64,000 nucleotides of DNA from Blepharisma stoltei. Taxonomy: Eukaryota; Ciliophora; Heterotrichea; Heterotrichida; Blepharismidae. Of this stretch, positions 10,760-21,374 are shown one piece after another. The first letter of the stretch is position 1. The number at the start of each line of letters is the position of its first letter. The stretch lies in NCBI GenBank assembly GCA_914767885.1, contig CAJZBQ010000062.1, positions 434,001-498,000 on the forward strand. The letters are read 5' to 3'. The notes beneath the pieces were generated by a model. That model had not been told where the DNA came from, made no database searches, and saw nothing but the letters and a program-made list of their open reading frames with translations. The position numbers and the translations under genes are program-made.

Positions 10760-11422
10760 ATGGAAGCGCTTTACCGAGAACTCTTTGTAAACAGTGGCAG
10801 AAAGGTCCTTGCAATTGCCAAAAATTATTTCGAGCATGCAATAGAAATGAATGCGACTGGTGTCCCTCCAAAGCCGATAATTTTCCAAAAACCTCTAACT
10901 TCGGTTATTAGTGAAGGAGAATCAATTGTGATCCCTGAAGGTGTTGAAGTCCACCATGAGATTGAGCTCGGTGTTATGATTGCGAAAAGAGGTAAAAATA
11001 TTGCCCAAAGTGAAGTGGAAGAATTTATAGCAGGTTACTTCGTGGCTTTAGATATGACTGCAAGGAACGTGCAAGCAGAAGCAAAAGCGAATTCATGGCC
11101 TTGGGATGTAGCCAAAGGGTATGATACTTTTCTGCCATTGTCTTCATTTATTCCTAAAGAAGCTGTTCAAGATCCTTATGCCTTGGAACTGGAGCTTTTG
11201 ATAAATGGAGAAACAAAACAAAGAGGAATGACAGGAAGCATGCACTATAAAATTGATCAAATAGTATCGTATTTAAGCAACATAATGACTTTATGTCCTG
11301 GAGATATCATCCTGACAGGTACACCTTCAGGGGTTGGACCAATTCATCATGGAGATGTTTTAGATTGCATTTGCAGACAAAGTGGAAACGAATTAGTCAG
11401 AGCTCGCTTTAATGTGGCCTAA
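10760..11422 (+). CDS. FAHD1: Fumarylacetoacetate hydrolase domain protein (acylpyruvase type)
   Basis: 220 residues, full length for FAHD1. Family members cleave acylpyruvates or decarboxylate oxaloacetate, usually in mitochondria. Seen: the conserved core KPIIFQKPLTSV, the metal-binding acids in VEVHHEIELGVMI, and the family signature ILTGTPSGVGP. No insertion interrupts it. The first residues MEALYRELFVNSGRKVLAIAKNY match the family start well, so the ATG is secure despite the short distance to the divergent gene. Confidence 0.92.
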   Translation: MEALYRELFVNSGRKVLAIAKNYFEHAIEMNATGVPPKPIIFQKPLTSVISEGESIVIPEGVEVHHEIELGVMIAKRGKNIAQSEVEEFIAGYFVALDMTARNVQAEAKANSWPWDVAKGYDTFLPLSSFIPKEAVQDPYALELELLINGETKQRGMTGSMHYKIDQIVSYLSNIMTLCPGDIILTGTPSGVGPIHHGDVLDCICRQSGNELVRARFNVA

Positions 11423-11759
11423 ATAAATTCAATATTGGCTTAGATCATCTTATAAGTGCATTTTTAAAATAAAAATAATTCATAAATATTAATGGCTCAG
11501 CTAATTTAATGATTTTGCTATTGAAGATATCCTCAAAGATATGCATTCTTATAGTGAATTAACATATCTGCTGATTGGCAATTATCATTATTTTTTATAA
11601 CAAAAATAATGATAGCTAGTAAAGAAAGAAGCTTTGATTCACTATGAAATAGTACAGATTATTTCTGTTACATAAAAGAGATTGATAAGATTTTATATAA
11701 GTAAAACTTAACTAATAATATTAACCAAGAACTTAAATATTAAGATACTCATATAATAA
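11423..11759. other. Intergenic, no gene seen
   Basis: AT-rich. The only structure noticed is a short inverted repeat around 11586-11612 (ATCATTATTTTT and its complement). Confidence 0.5.
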
Positions 11760-11888
11760 ATGAGCTTATTGGATAAATTGAAGCCTGATATAACCTTAAA
11801 GAAAACTGCAGCTGTTTTGGCAAGCGCAGCAATTGCTTATTCAATTTATTCTAAATGCTCTAGAAAACCTTTAATTTCCCAATATTAA
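11760..11888 (+). CDS. Small 42-residue membrane peptide
   Basis: ATG at 11760 to TAA at 11886. N-terminal MSLLDKLKPDITLKKTA, then one hydrophobic helix (AVLASAAIAYSIYS), then a basic tail. Codon use looks coding and it follows FAHD1 on the same strand. The topology is that of a small organelle membrane protein. Family not recognised. Confidence 0.5.
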   Translation: MSLLDKLKPDITLKKTAAVLASAAIAYSIYSKCSRKPLISQY

Positions 11889-11924
11889 CATAAACATTTA
11901 TTAATTTAAAATTTTAATTGATAA

Positions 11925-12621
11925 CACCCCTGCTTTAAAGTGAGACAAAAATCATGTTCCAATTTAAAGAAACGTCGATCGAAAAAAAATTATATTAAAC
12001 TTTTCTATATAAAACAGTTTTTAAAGATTTTTAAAAACTTAAAAATTGAACTCAACACATCGAATTTTAATTCATTTTTATGAAGAATCAATTTAAAATT
12101 AATTTTTTTCTGTATGTAAACTGTTTAAATATTATTTTGCTTACTCCCCCTTCGTGAGCGAACAAAAAAATTTTATTTGCTCAGGGAGGGTTAATTTTTT
12201 TACAAAATTTATAGATAAATTTTATAGTAATTTTTTTTCGAAATTTAAAAAATCCCAATTAGCAAACATTGGAAAGCATTATTATTTAATTTGTAAAATT
12301 TATGTTTAAAAAGGTAATTTGTTTAAAAAGGTAATTTGTTTAAAATTTACAGAATTAGTTAATACTTCATTATACTAATTATCATTTATATATCAAATTT
12401 TTTTTCCTAAAAAATTGTATATTAAAAAATTTTGTTCGCTCACAGAGCGGGGGAGGAGTTACACTTTTTAATTAAACTAGGCTAAACTAATTTTATAAAA
12501 ATTAGTATTTTTTTTTTCCTTTCATCTCCTACCGAAAAAAAAATGTTCCGATTTAAAGTGGGTTAAATCCACAAAATTGAAATTTACTTATATTTTGTTC
12601 CAATTTAAAAGTGGGGAGTAA
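11925..12621. mobile_element. Family-C MITE-like element carrying a nested family-A copy
   Basis: The right end TTGTTCCAATTTAAAAGTGG plus GGAG is followed by TAA; the left end CACCCCTGCTTTAAAGTGAG is preceded by TAA and is a degraded inverted match. Each end has a second internal copy of the GTTCCAATTTAAAG motif. The family-A element 12144-12458 sits inside. No gene is interrupted. The left end is the less certain one. Confidence 0.55.
12144..12461. mobile_element. Family-A MITE-like IES, copy 3 (nested in family C)
   Basis: Ends CTCCCCCTTCGTGAGCGAAC and GTTCGCTCACAGAGCGGGGG, flanked by TTA on both sides (12141-12143, 12459-12461). The interior has the usual ATTATC-ATTTATATATC block. Several mismatches between ends show age. 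Confidence 0.85.
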
Positions 12622-12718
12622 GTAATAAAAATAAATTAAATCATTTTGAAGTAATAAAAAAATATAGAAATTTGCTCATATTAAAAATAAATTAACCAAA
12701 TTTTTAAAATAAAGCATT

Positions 12719-15374
12719 ATGTCTTGATCTTTATTAGTTAAAGAAGCTAGAAATCCATCACTCCAAGCAAACTTCGGATTCCGAAAGCCATAAAATATAT
12801 TGTCTAACATCCGAAGAATCAGCACAAAGATCAAGCAATCTCTCCGACATTCGATATACATTGATCCTAAATCTCCAAAAAGGTAAAGAATTTCTTGGGC
12901 ATTGCAAAATCACATTTTTAGTAGCTGATCCGTCGTTTACTGTTTGGCTTGACTTTAACGCTGACGAAATACTTTTTTTAAAAATTAACAATAGTCCAGC
13001 TATCCCTCATTGGGAACGAAGCAAACTTTATCTAGACAACATCAAAGCAGATCAAAACTCAATCGATATTTTATATAAAAGAAAATATGCAAATGATGGT
13101 AAAGGGCTTCACAGCTTTGTCGACCCAATTGACAACGAACAATACATCTTCTCTCATTTTGAGGCTTTTTATGCAAATAGGATGTTTCCATGCTTTGACC
13201 AGCCAGATCTGAAAGCTAATTTCAAAATTTCAGTGTTCGCTCCTTCTGATTGAAAAGTCATAAGCAATGAGCCTTTGATTTCTATTACTCAAGCTAATAA
13301 TCAAATGATATTCCAGCTTGGGGAGACTTCTTCTTACACCCTACGGAACTTTGAAGAAACTTCAATAATCAGCAGCTATTTGGTTGCTGTATGTGCAGGC
13401 CCGTATTATGAAATTAGATACGATTCTAATGAAATCAATATTCCTTTAGGCTTTTACTGCAGAGAATCATTAAAAGAATCCCTAAATCCTGAGCTCTATT
13501 TGAACTGGACGATTTCAAGCTTTAAATTTTACCAAGAATATTTTAGTATGAATTATCCTTTCAAAAAATATGATCAAGTTTTTGTTCCGGAATTTAACGC
13601 AGGTGCAATGGAGAATGTTGGTTGCGTCACATATCGTGAGGATTATCTATTCAGAGACCCTCCATCAGCCGTTGAAAAATGCAGAGTTGCCAATGTCTTT
13701 CTTCATGAAATGGCACACATGTGGTTTGGGAACTTAGTCACAATGGTCTGATGGGATGATTTATGACTAAATGAAAGCTTTGCAACTTTCATGTCCCATC
13801 TTAACTACTCAAAAACCTTAAGTTCAGAATATCCTGACTTATGGCTCGTATTTCTTAAGAGAAAAAGAGCAGGATATGTATTGGACCAAATCAGCACATC
13901 CCACCCAATCTCTACTATTCTTCAAGACACTTCTCAGACTTCTACAAATTTTGATGCAATATCATATATTAAAGGAGCTGCAGTTCTGAAACAGCTTCGT
14001 TTTATTGTTGGGCATGATCTGTTTAAAAAAGGGATCCAAAGATACTTGCTGATATATAAGCATGGAAATGCAGTTTGTAAAAGCTTTATTGATGCGATAG
14101 AAGAAGAAATTTTAACTGCAAATGTAGAGTTTGATATCCAAGGGTGGGCAGATAGCTGGATTAAAACTGCAGGAATTAATACTTTAGAAGCTGTGTATGA
14201 AGTAGAAAATGGGGTGATTTCTTCTTTCAAGATCAAACAGTCTGCAGATCCTAAGTTTCCTGAACTAAGAAGGCATAAAATCCTTATAGGCTTCTTTGAT
14301 GAAAATATGAACGCTATTAATAATGTAGAAGCTCAAGTTCTTCCACAAGAGTTTACAGAGCTAGATTGACTAGTTAATACCCCAGCTCCAGATTGTGTTA
14401 TCCTTAATATTGGCGATTATGATTACTGCAAAATCAGAATTGACGAAAGATCTTTAGATATCATCAAAAGTAAGCTTCATTTTACTAAAGAAAATTTAAC
14501 GAGGCAGCTGATTTGGTCTGCATTTCAAGATATGGTAAGAGATTGTCTGCTACCTGCGCCTTTATTCCTCCAGATCGTTTTGTCTAACTTTGAATATGAA
14601 GCTGAAGAAGGGATTGGAGCATTTATCCTCGAGCTCGCAAACTCGTCTATTAATTTAAGGATCTCAAAGCAAATTAAGAGGAATGAGTATTTGCATCAAT
14701 TATTTGAGGCCATCCTAAAGAAAGTTCAGGCGGACCCTAATCTCAAAGAGTACCAAAAGCATCTATTTTACTATTTAAGAGAAGACTCAGATATTTTGAG
14801 AGCTGTGAAGTGACTGGAAGACTCATCAGAAATCAATTTTAGCCTAACACAAGTGAACAGATGGTCAATTTTGAAAGCTTTTTCAAAAATTGATATTGCA
14901 GCAAAAGAGTTAGTTGCAAAAGAAGTTCTGAGAGACCAAAGTAGCAAAGGGAAGCTTGCAGCTTTGCACTGTTCTACTGCATATCCTGATGCAACCTTAA
15001 AGCAAACTGTGTGGGACTCAATCATAAATGGAGAAAAAGACCAGCTTTCCAAGCAAGAGAGAAGAGCCTTCATGTCAGGATTCATAAACAAGAAACAGCA
15101 AGGAATTTTAAAGCCTTATGCTCAAATGTACTTTGACTTTGTCCCAGAAATCATTGCAAAAAAGAATGCAGAGTTTGCTATTGATTTTTGCACAAATATG
15201 TTCCCAACTTTTGACAAGCCAAGAGATCTGATTCCAAAAATTAAGGCTCTCTTAGAAGTCGTTCCGAAAGAATATCCCCAGATAAAAAGATTCCTCAATG
15301 AAAAAGCTGATATTTTAGAACAAAATATAAAGGCTAAGGAGTTGGCTAAAACTTATTTACATAGCCTAGCTTAA
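12719..15374 (+). CDS. M1-family zinc aminopeptidase (puromycin-sensitive type)
   Basis: Removes N-terminal residues from peptides; members are cytosolic zinc enzymes. Seen: the exopeptidase motif GAMENVG, then HEMAHMWFGNLV (HExxH) and the third zinc ligand E in WLNESFATF, then the helical C-terminal domain. About 860 residues, family length. Trp is TGA in SDWKVISN, TMVWWDD, ELDWLVN and AVKWLED, so four pieces form one chain. The frame is open from about 12738 (CLTSEESAQRSSNLSDIRY) but has no ATG. The nearest ATG (12719, MSWSLLVKEARNPS) is one base out of frame, so the exact start is unresolved. Confidence 0.92.
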
Positions 15375-15427
15375 TAATTTAGGAAATTTCTTATAAAAAA
15401 TGTTCAATAGGATAATATAAAGAATTC

Positions 15428-16489
15428 ATGGAGATTTCATCATTGATAAACTTACTGCCCAAAGCTGAAGTCCATACCCATTTGGAAGTTTCTTTGCCAA
15501 TAAGCAGAGTCTATGAGATAGCAAAAAGAAATGATGTTACTCTTCCGCTTTCCTATGAAGATTGCATCTATAAATCAACTCACTATGAAGGACTTTGCGA
15601 TTTTTTAAGCATTTTAAGAGTTGCGTGCTCTGCTCTTAAATTTGAGCAGGATTTTTATGAATTGGCGTTGAGCTATTTCAAGATCTCCTATGAAAATAAT
15701 ATTGTTTATACCGAGCCTCAATATCAAAGCTGTAACTTCACTAAGTATGGAGTAAGCGAAGAAACTATATTAAATGGGCTTTGAAGAGCAATTCAAGAAG
15801 CAGAAACTAATTATGGAATGCAAATAAACTTGCTATATGGAATTGGCAGAGGCGCATCTGTTGAATCTTCAATCAATTCTTTATATTTTGCTAAACAACA
15901 TAGTGAAAAATTCAAAGGAATTGCATTTGCAGGTAATGAATTTCTTCATCCTGCAAAATACTATAAAGAAATATTTGACCTTTCTTCTAACCTAGGACTA
16001 GCTGGACCAAACGACGAATTTCTTGCAGTACACACTGGTGAGGAGGCGCCACCAGAAATAATGATAGAAACGCTTCATAATTTTAAGATTGGGAGAATAG
16101 ATCATGGAATACGTGCCTTAGAGGACCCATTCCTTGTAAAAATGCTGAGCACTCATCAAATACCTATGGGAATGTGCCCTATCTCGAATAAAGCTTTAAA
16201 AGCATTAGATCAATTTCCTGAAAGGAATTATATTTATAATGACTTTTTGGATCATGGGTGCTTGATTTCGATAAATACGGATGGGCCCGCTTGGTGCGGA
16301 GGGGAGCTTTCTGATAATTATCTAGATTTTGCAAATCACAATATGCATTTAAATGCAGCAGAATTGAGCCAAAAAGTTGTTAAAATATCAGAAAACTCAT
16401 TTAAATGCTCTTTTTTAAGTGAAAGCGATAAGACACGATATATAAATAGTGTCAGAAGAATAGCAGACAATCTCACAACACTAGATTAA
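15428..16489 (+). CDS. Adenosine deaminase-like amidohydrolase
   Basis: 353 residues. Family members deaminate adenosine or N6-methyl-AMP with one zinc ion. Motifs in order: metal ligands HTHLE near residue 17, AVHTGEEAPPE (catalytic Glu), RIDHGIRAL, CPISNKAL, and NTDGPAWCG with the metal Asp. One TGA reads Trp in LNGLWRAIQ. It starts 53 bp after the aminopeptidase stop on the same strand. Whether the substrate is adenosine, adenine or a modified AMP cannot be told from this. Confidence 0.9.
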
Positions 16490-16583
16490 ATAAATTAATA
16501 TTTTCATTTTAATTAAGCCTTCATTTTCAACAAAAACATATAAATATTTTTACTTTTATAGATCCATAGTTTATAATTTATAA

Positions 16584-17252
16584 ATGTCAGCAAAGTGTCA
16601 ATGGCGCAGATGTTCTAATGACTCGGAATGACTCTGCAAATGCATATCAGAAGGATATAAAGTATGCAAGGAGCATTTACCAGATCACCTAGAAGAAGTT
16701 GGGTTTAATCATAGTATTCCTGAATCATTATTTATGAGAATTGATCCTCAGTGTTTAGCTGAGCTAAACAAAATAATTCAATATGCTAAAGAAAAAATTG
16801 ATAGAGAGTATGCTAATGTTCTAAATATTGTCAAAGAACTAACCAGAGCGCTGAATGAAAAAGTAGAAATGGAATTAAAACAAATCACTATTATGCAGCA
16901 GAACTACATTGCTGCCTTTGAAATAGCTATAACTCACGAAAGAATTAGAAAAAGCACAATTTCACCGAAATTTCAAGAAATCTTGGCTAATTTTAACGCA
17001 TTTAAAGATACAGTTAAAGACCCAAACTGGTTTTCAGTCACTTTAAATGATAAAGAAGTAAAAACTGCTATAGATGATCTTATAAAGGTCAAAATTATAA
17101 AGCCAGATCTTTTTAAGATTACAGGAATGGGTGAAGATTTTCCAAAGATGCAGCAATATGAATTTCAAGAGGAAGCCAAAGAAAATCCAGCTGATATATC
17201 AGATACAGGCTCTTATGAAGATGAACTTGTAGATTTCGACCCAAATAGTTAA
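16584..17252 (+). CDS. B-box-like zinc-finger and coiled-coil protein
   Basis: 222 residues. The N-terminal 35 residues hold a Cys/His cluster (CQWRRCSND...CKCISEGYKVCKEH) in B-box-like spacing. This is followed by a long amphipathic helix (about 60-120) and an acidic tail. The layout is common in ciliate proteins of unknown role. TGA reads Trp in SEWLCKC. Confidence 0.55.
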
Positions 17253-17273
17253 TTAAATTATTATTTAATAATT

Positions 17274-17999
17274 ATGATTGCAGCTAAAAGAGGATTTCAT
17301 ACAATTCTTTCAAAGCCGCTTGATTATTTTCCAAGTATTGCTTTGGTTTATGAAAATATTGTAAGCGCGATATAGGAAATATTAAGCTATCAAGCTTTGG
17401 ATTTAGGTCTAGGATGAAGCTGATCGATATTTCTAACTTCATTTGGGTTAAGACTTGCTGCAGTACCTTTAGGAATGCTTTTAGATAAAATATCCTGAGA
17501 AGTTCCGAAAAAACTCCAAAACTCAGTTCAAAGAGCTCAAAAATCATTTTTATTGAACGATTTGGAAGATGACGTAAAGAGATTGAAATTGACCAATTTA
17601 GAGCACAATGAATTGAAAAGATATTTTAATGGAAACATAATAATGAGACAAGGCATTTTAGGATATCTTGGATTAAGCTACTTCAGAGCCCTACATCATG
17701 TAATGGATTCTCCTCAATATTATGAAGGACTCATCAATAGTAAGTTTTTAGGAATATGAGAGTTACAAAAATACGACCCAATGTTCCTTCTCCCTATCTC
17801 AGTAGGTTTTAGTTCTTACTGGCTACTAAAAAATGCAAGCCACCCGTTTTTTATTGGGCTATCTCAAAACTCAAGACTTGCACTATCATTTCTACTGTCC
17901 GTATTCAGCATTTACTTGCCTGCCAGTTACATTGAAGCATGATTAGCACTTGCTTTAAGCCACACAGTATGCAAGAAGCTTCTTAAACTAAAACATTAA
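17274..17999 (+). CDS. Oxa1/YidC/Cox18-family membrane insertase
   Basis: 236 residues after splicing a 15 nt intron at 17361-17375. Inserts proteins into the mitochondrial inner membrane in other eukaryotes. Seen: the pre-helix and first core helix SWSIFLTSFGLRLAAVPLGM, the charged loop after it, then PMFLLPISVGFSSYWLLKN and three more helices, the usual five-helix plan. Without the intron a TAG follows ENIVSAI; with it the chain runs ENIEILSYQALDLG. The stop is 8 bp from the end of the convergent kinase gene. It is closest in size to the Cox18-like branch. Confidence 0.8.
17361..17375 (+). other. 15 nt intron
   Basis: GTAAGCGCGATATAG. Removal keeps frame and deletes the only in-frame TAG in the Oxa1/Cox18 gene. 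Confidence 0.85.
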
Positions 18000-18007
18000 T
18001 TTATCTA

Positions 18008-20188
18008 TTATCCTTTTCGATTCATCATTTCAATGAATTCCATATAGTCGATTCTTCCATCTCTATTTTTATCTACTTCACGGATCATTGAAGCTAGGTC
18101 TGCTGGATTCACTGTAATTGATATGTCGCCTCCAGTTAGAACTTCTCTCAGCTCATCAATTGTTATATAACCACTTCCATCTATATCGAAATATCGAAAA
18201 GCCGTCTTTAATAGTCCGCTGTCTTGGAATGATTGGTTAAATATGCAAGCAGCAATAAATTCTGTATAGCCCAGGGCCTGCTTGAGATCGCTCAGGGCTA
18301 TCTGATGCCAGCACAGCTGGCGCAGTTAGCTCGGGCAACATCAGTTTTATGGCCAGTCCATTTGACAAGTGGCCATATAAGATTCACTTGCAAACTGGTG
18401 GAATTGACCAGGATATTGATGATTCCCGAGCTAACTCCACCAGTTGTGCCGGCATCGTATAGCACTGGGCAATCAATAACAGACTCTAGGCTATATAGTC
18501 AATTTTTCCATTTTGGTTGGAGTCTAAAATTTCGAATACACTGCTTATAGAGGCTTTATCGATTCGTATTCCGCACGATCTCATGCCTTGCTCCATTTCG
18601 TTAAGCGTGATCATTCCGTCACCGCTCATATCAATCTTTTTGAAGGCTTCTTTGGCAACTTCGATTTCTCTTTCGGATAATTTTGAGGCCATAAGCATCA
18701 ATGTAACTCTTTTTAATTTTTGAGCATGAGAAAACAACTGAATTCCGTTAAATACATAAGGATCCAGAGGTATTGATTGATTTGAAGCCAAATTTTGAAT
18801 TCATGGGTGCGTAAAAGCTTGTTTTGCAGTAATTCTGATTGACGGATCCTTCACTAGAAGTCTAGCTATCAAATCTTTTGCCATATCAGAAACTTTAGAA
18901 AACTGCTTAGGTCTGAAGCTGTAGTTGCCATTAAAAACGTTCATAAGTACTTCTTCGTTATTTCTCCCATTAAATGGAGGAACTCCACTTACTCCCCCCC
19001 ATCCTTGATCGAACGACTCGCCATCGTTCGATCAAGGATGGGGGTTAAAAAAATTATACATAAAATAAAAAATATATATAAATTTTTTTTTATTTACTTT
19101 TAAATAAGAGGGTTAAGAGTATTTATTATTTTTACAGCAAAAAATTGAATTAATTTCATAAAAATACCAATTTTTTATATTTTAATTTATTAGTTACCCC
19201 TTTAAACTGTATAAATTTTAATTTGTTACTTATTAAATTAAAATTTTTTTTTTTAAAAATTTAAAAAATCTCTATTTTATTAGATTATTGAGTTTTTAAG
19301 CTCATGTTGATGACTAAATTACTTTTGAATGGTTGATTCCGAAGCTTTCTATCGTCTCAAAGTCTCTGAAAACAACTTCATTAGGTACATCTTCCCAAGC
19401 TTTTGATAACTATTATATTTTTTATATATATATAAAAATTTTGCATGATATGAAAATCGTTCGATCAAGGATGGGGGTTAATTTCCCCAATTTTTAGGGA
19501 ATTTTTACAGTCAATCGTTCGATCAAGGATGGGGGGGAGTTAGCATAATATAAAGAATTACCCCAAGAGATCAGCAGTCCACTTCTTTTGAATAATTTCC
19601 CTCTATTACTTCTGGAGCTAAATAATAAGGGGTTCCATCAAGAGAATGCATTACTTCATACTCATCTACAACTTTTGCAAGCCCAAAATCAATAACTTTT
19701 AAATCGCTGTTCTGCTCATTAGATACAAAAACACAGTTTTCTGGCTTCAAATCTCTATGACAGACACCATGGTCATGGCAATACATAATAGCTGAAAACA
19801 AAGACCTCATAATGACAGCTGCTTGGACTTCGTCTAGATACCTATGAGCCGTTATGCGGTCAAAGAGTTCTCCGCCCTGACAAAGTTCCATAACTAAATA
19901 GCATAGTCGATTTGTTTCATAGGTTTCAATAATATTTACAATATTAGGATGATCCAGATGTTTCAGGATATCAATTTCATTGCAAAAGGTATCATAATCT
20001 TTGACACGATTTTTTTGAACGACTTTTATGGCTCTGTATATATTTGTGCTGATTTCTCTGCCGAGAAATACTTTTCCGTAGGCGCCACTTCCTAATTCTC
20101 TTTCAAATTCATAGACTGAGGTAATATCTGCAGATTGAGATGTGATAAACCACTGCTTTTTGATAACTAATTTATCCATTTGCGACAT
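18008..20188 (-). CDS. Calcium-dependent protein kinase (CDPK)
   Basis: 466 residues after removing two IESs. Kinase domain: GSGAYGKVFLG loop, AIKVV lysine, CHRDLKPENCVF, DFGLAKV, then APEVI. It is followed by an autoinhibitory junction and four EF-hands with loops such as DMSGDGMITLNE, DSNQNGKIDYTE and DIDGSGYITIDE. Calcium binding should relieve inhibition. The family-B IES (18992-19539) splits LYIML from SGVPPFNG. A palindromic IES (18269-18497) splits the second EF-hand loop between DY and TE. Both joins restore family-perfect sequence. TGA is Trp in VDCWSLGV. Confidence 0.95.
18269..18497. mobile_element. Palindromic IES in CDPK, TATA-flanked, 229 bp
   Basis: TATA stands at 18265-18268 and 18494-18497. 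Ends TATAGCCCAGGGC and its degraded complement GACTCTAGGCTATA. Internal arms (GCGCAGTTAGCTCGGG and CCCGAGCTAACTCCACC) are inverted, so much of it can fold back. Excision with one TATA gives GAC TAT ACA GAA, completing the EF-hand loop. Confidence 0.88.
18992..19542. mobile_element. Family-B MITE-like IES, copy 2
   Basis: Ends CTCCCCCCCATCCTTGATCG and CGATCAAGGATGGGGGGGAG, flanked by TTA (18989-18991, 19540-19542). The left end is a hairpin of the terminal motif round a CTCGCC loop; the right end has the motif twice, ~60 bp apart. Sits in the kinase domain of CDPK; removal with one TTA restores YIMLSGVPPF. It serves as the empty-site reference for the retroposon in copy 3. Confidence 0.93.
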
Positions 20189-21374
20189 GAGTATATCACT
20201 ATAAAATGCACTGATTTGTAGCTTAAATATTGGGATTGTGCTCAGCTAAGCAGAAAAGACTTACTCCAATACTAATAATTAAATTTTTTTGCGGCTTTGG
20301 GAAAATAAATAGCTTATAATTTTAAAGCAAATTTAATATTATTCTGTCTTCTGAGATTTATTTTTGAAGAGCTCGAAGCTCTTAATCATCGAATTATTTC
20401 AAAAGAATATATCTTACATAGTTCTTTCTCTCTAATAGATTTCTCTTTAGTGGGTTTTAGGAAGGTTATCGCAATAGCTTAGATGCTCATTAAGCTTGGA
20501 TAAATCTGCTTGCTATCGTGAGTATAGCCCGTTCACGGCGGGACACTCGAGGAGTTGTCTGCATCAATTTTGGGTGACAAGTCAACTCCCCGAGTTGGCA
20601 AATAGCCACTATATAGTGATTTGCCAACTCAGGGAATTGACTCGTCACCTCGAAGTGGCGCAGACAACCACGGGTTTCCCGGCAAAGATCGGGCATAGCC
20701 CGATCTATAGCGTAAACAGGCTATAATTATTAAGTATGATTAGAATTTTTTACTACGGATTAGCAAAGTTAAAAATTTTGTTGTGCTTGTTCCATTTTTT
20801 ATTAAGAATTTACCTAGCCAAATAAAAAGCGAGATTGAAATGACTTAACTTATAGCATCATTTTTCGATTAATTTTATGTTCCTATTTATAAAAATCAAT
20901 AATAAGAGTTTGAAACTGTGAACGGTCCATCATGCAAGTTCTATGGCAAATTAATATGGTAATGATTTTATCAAAAATAAACTCAAGATAAAAAAGTAAT
21001 TTTTTTTATATTTAATAAAACTGAATTATTTGTTACGATATTAAATGCTTTAAAAATCTTAACGCAAAAAGATATTTTTATGTTCGAGGGATTAGATTTA
21101 CAATTTCTATATCTGCTTATCATTTAAAGAAAAAAATATTTTTAAATTTTTGTTATATTGACTATAACACAACTTATAGAACGATAAGAAAATTAACAAT
21201 TACCCAAATTATAAATTTTTAAATAATCTAATGGATTTCCTATTCTTAATAATTTATAAAATCTTTTAAAAGAGGAATTATACGTATTGCATGAAATAAT
21301 TAGATTGCTCACTTTAGCCTATTTATGATCTTTTTTATAAAATTAAATAAATTATTCATCCTAATTGATATTAA
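20189..21374. other. Intergenic region, no gene seen apart from a foldback element
   Basis: 1.2 kb of AT-rich DNA between the CDPK start and the TM9SF stop. Contains the foldback element at about 20501-20725. A 29-codon ATG frame at 20737 is too short to support. Confidence 0.5.
20501..20725. mobile_element. Long imperfect palindrome (foldback element)
   Basis: Two ~110 bp arms meet at ACTATATAGT. The left arm reads GTTGTCTGC..GGTGAC.AGTCAA..CCC.GAGTTGGCAAAT. The reverse complement of the right arm gives the same blocks. Outer parts also match (GCCCGTTCACGGC / GCCCGATCTTTGCC region) less well. GC-richer than its surroundings. Probably an intergenic IES of the TIR/foldback type. Confidence 0.7.

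Noticed and set aside
20737..20826. 29-codon frame MIRIFYYGLAKLKIL
   Set aside because: Too short, AT-driven hydrophobic composition, no conserved feature.
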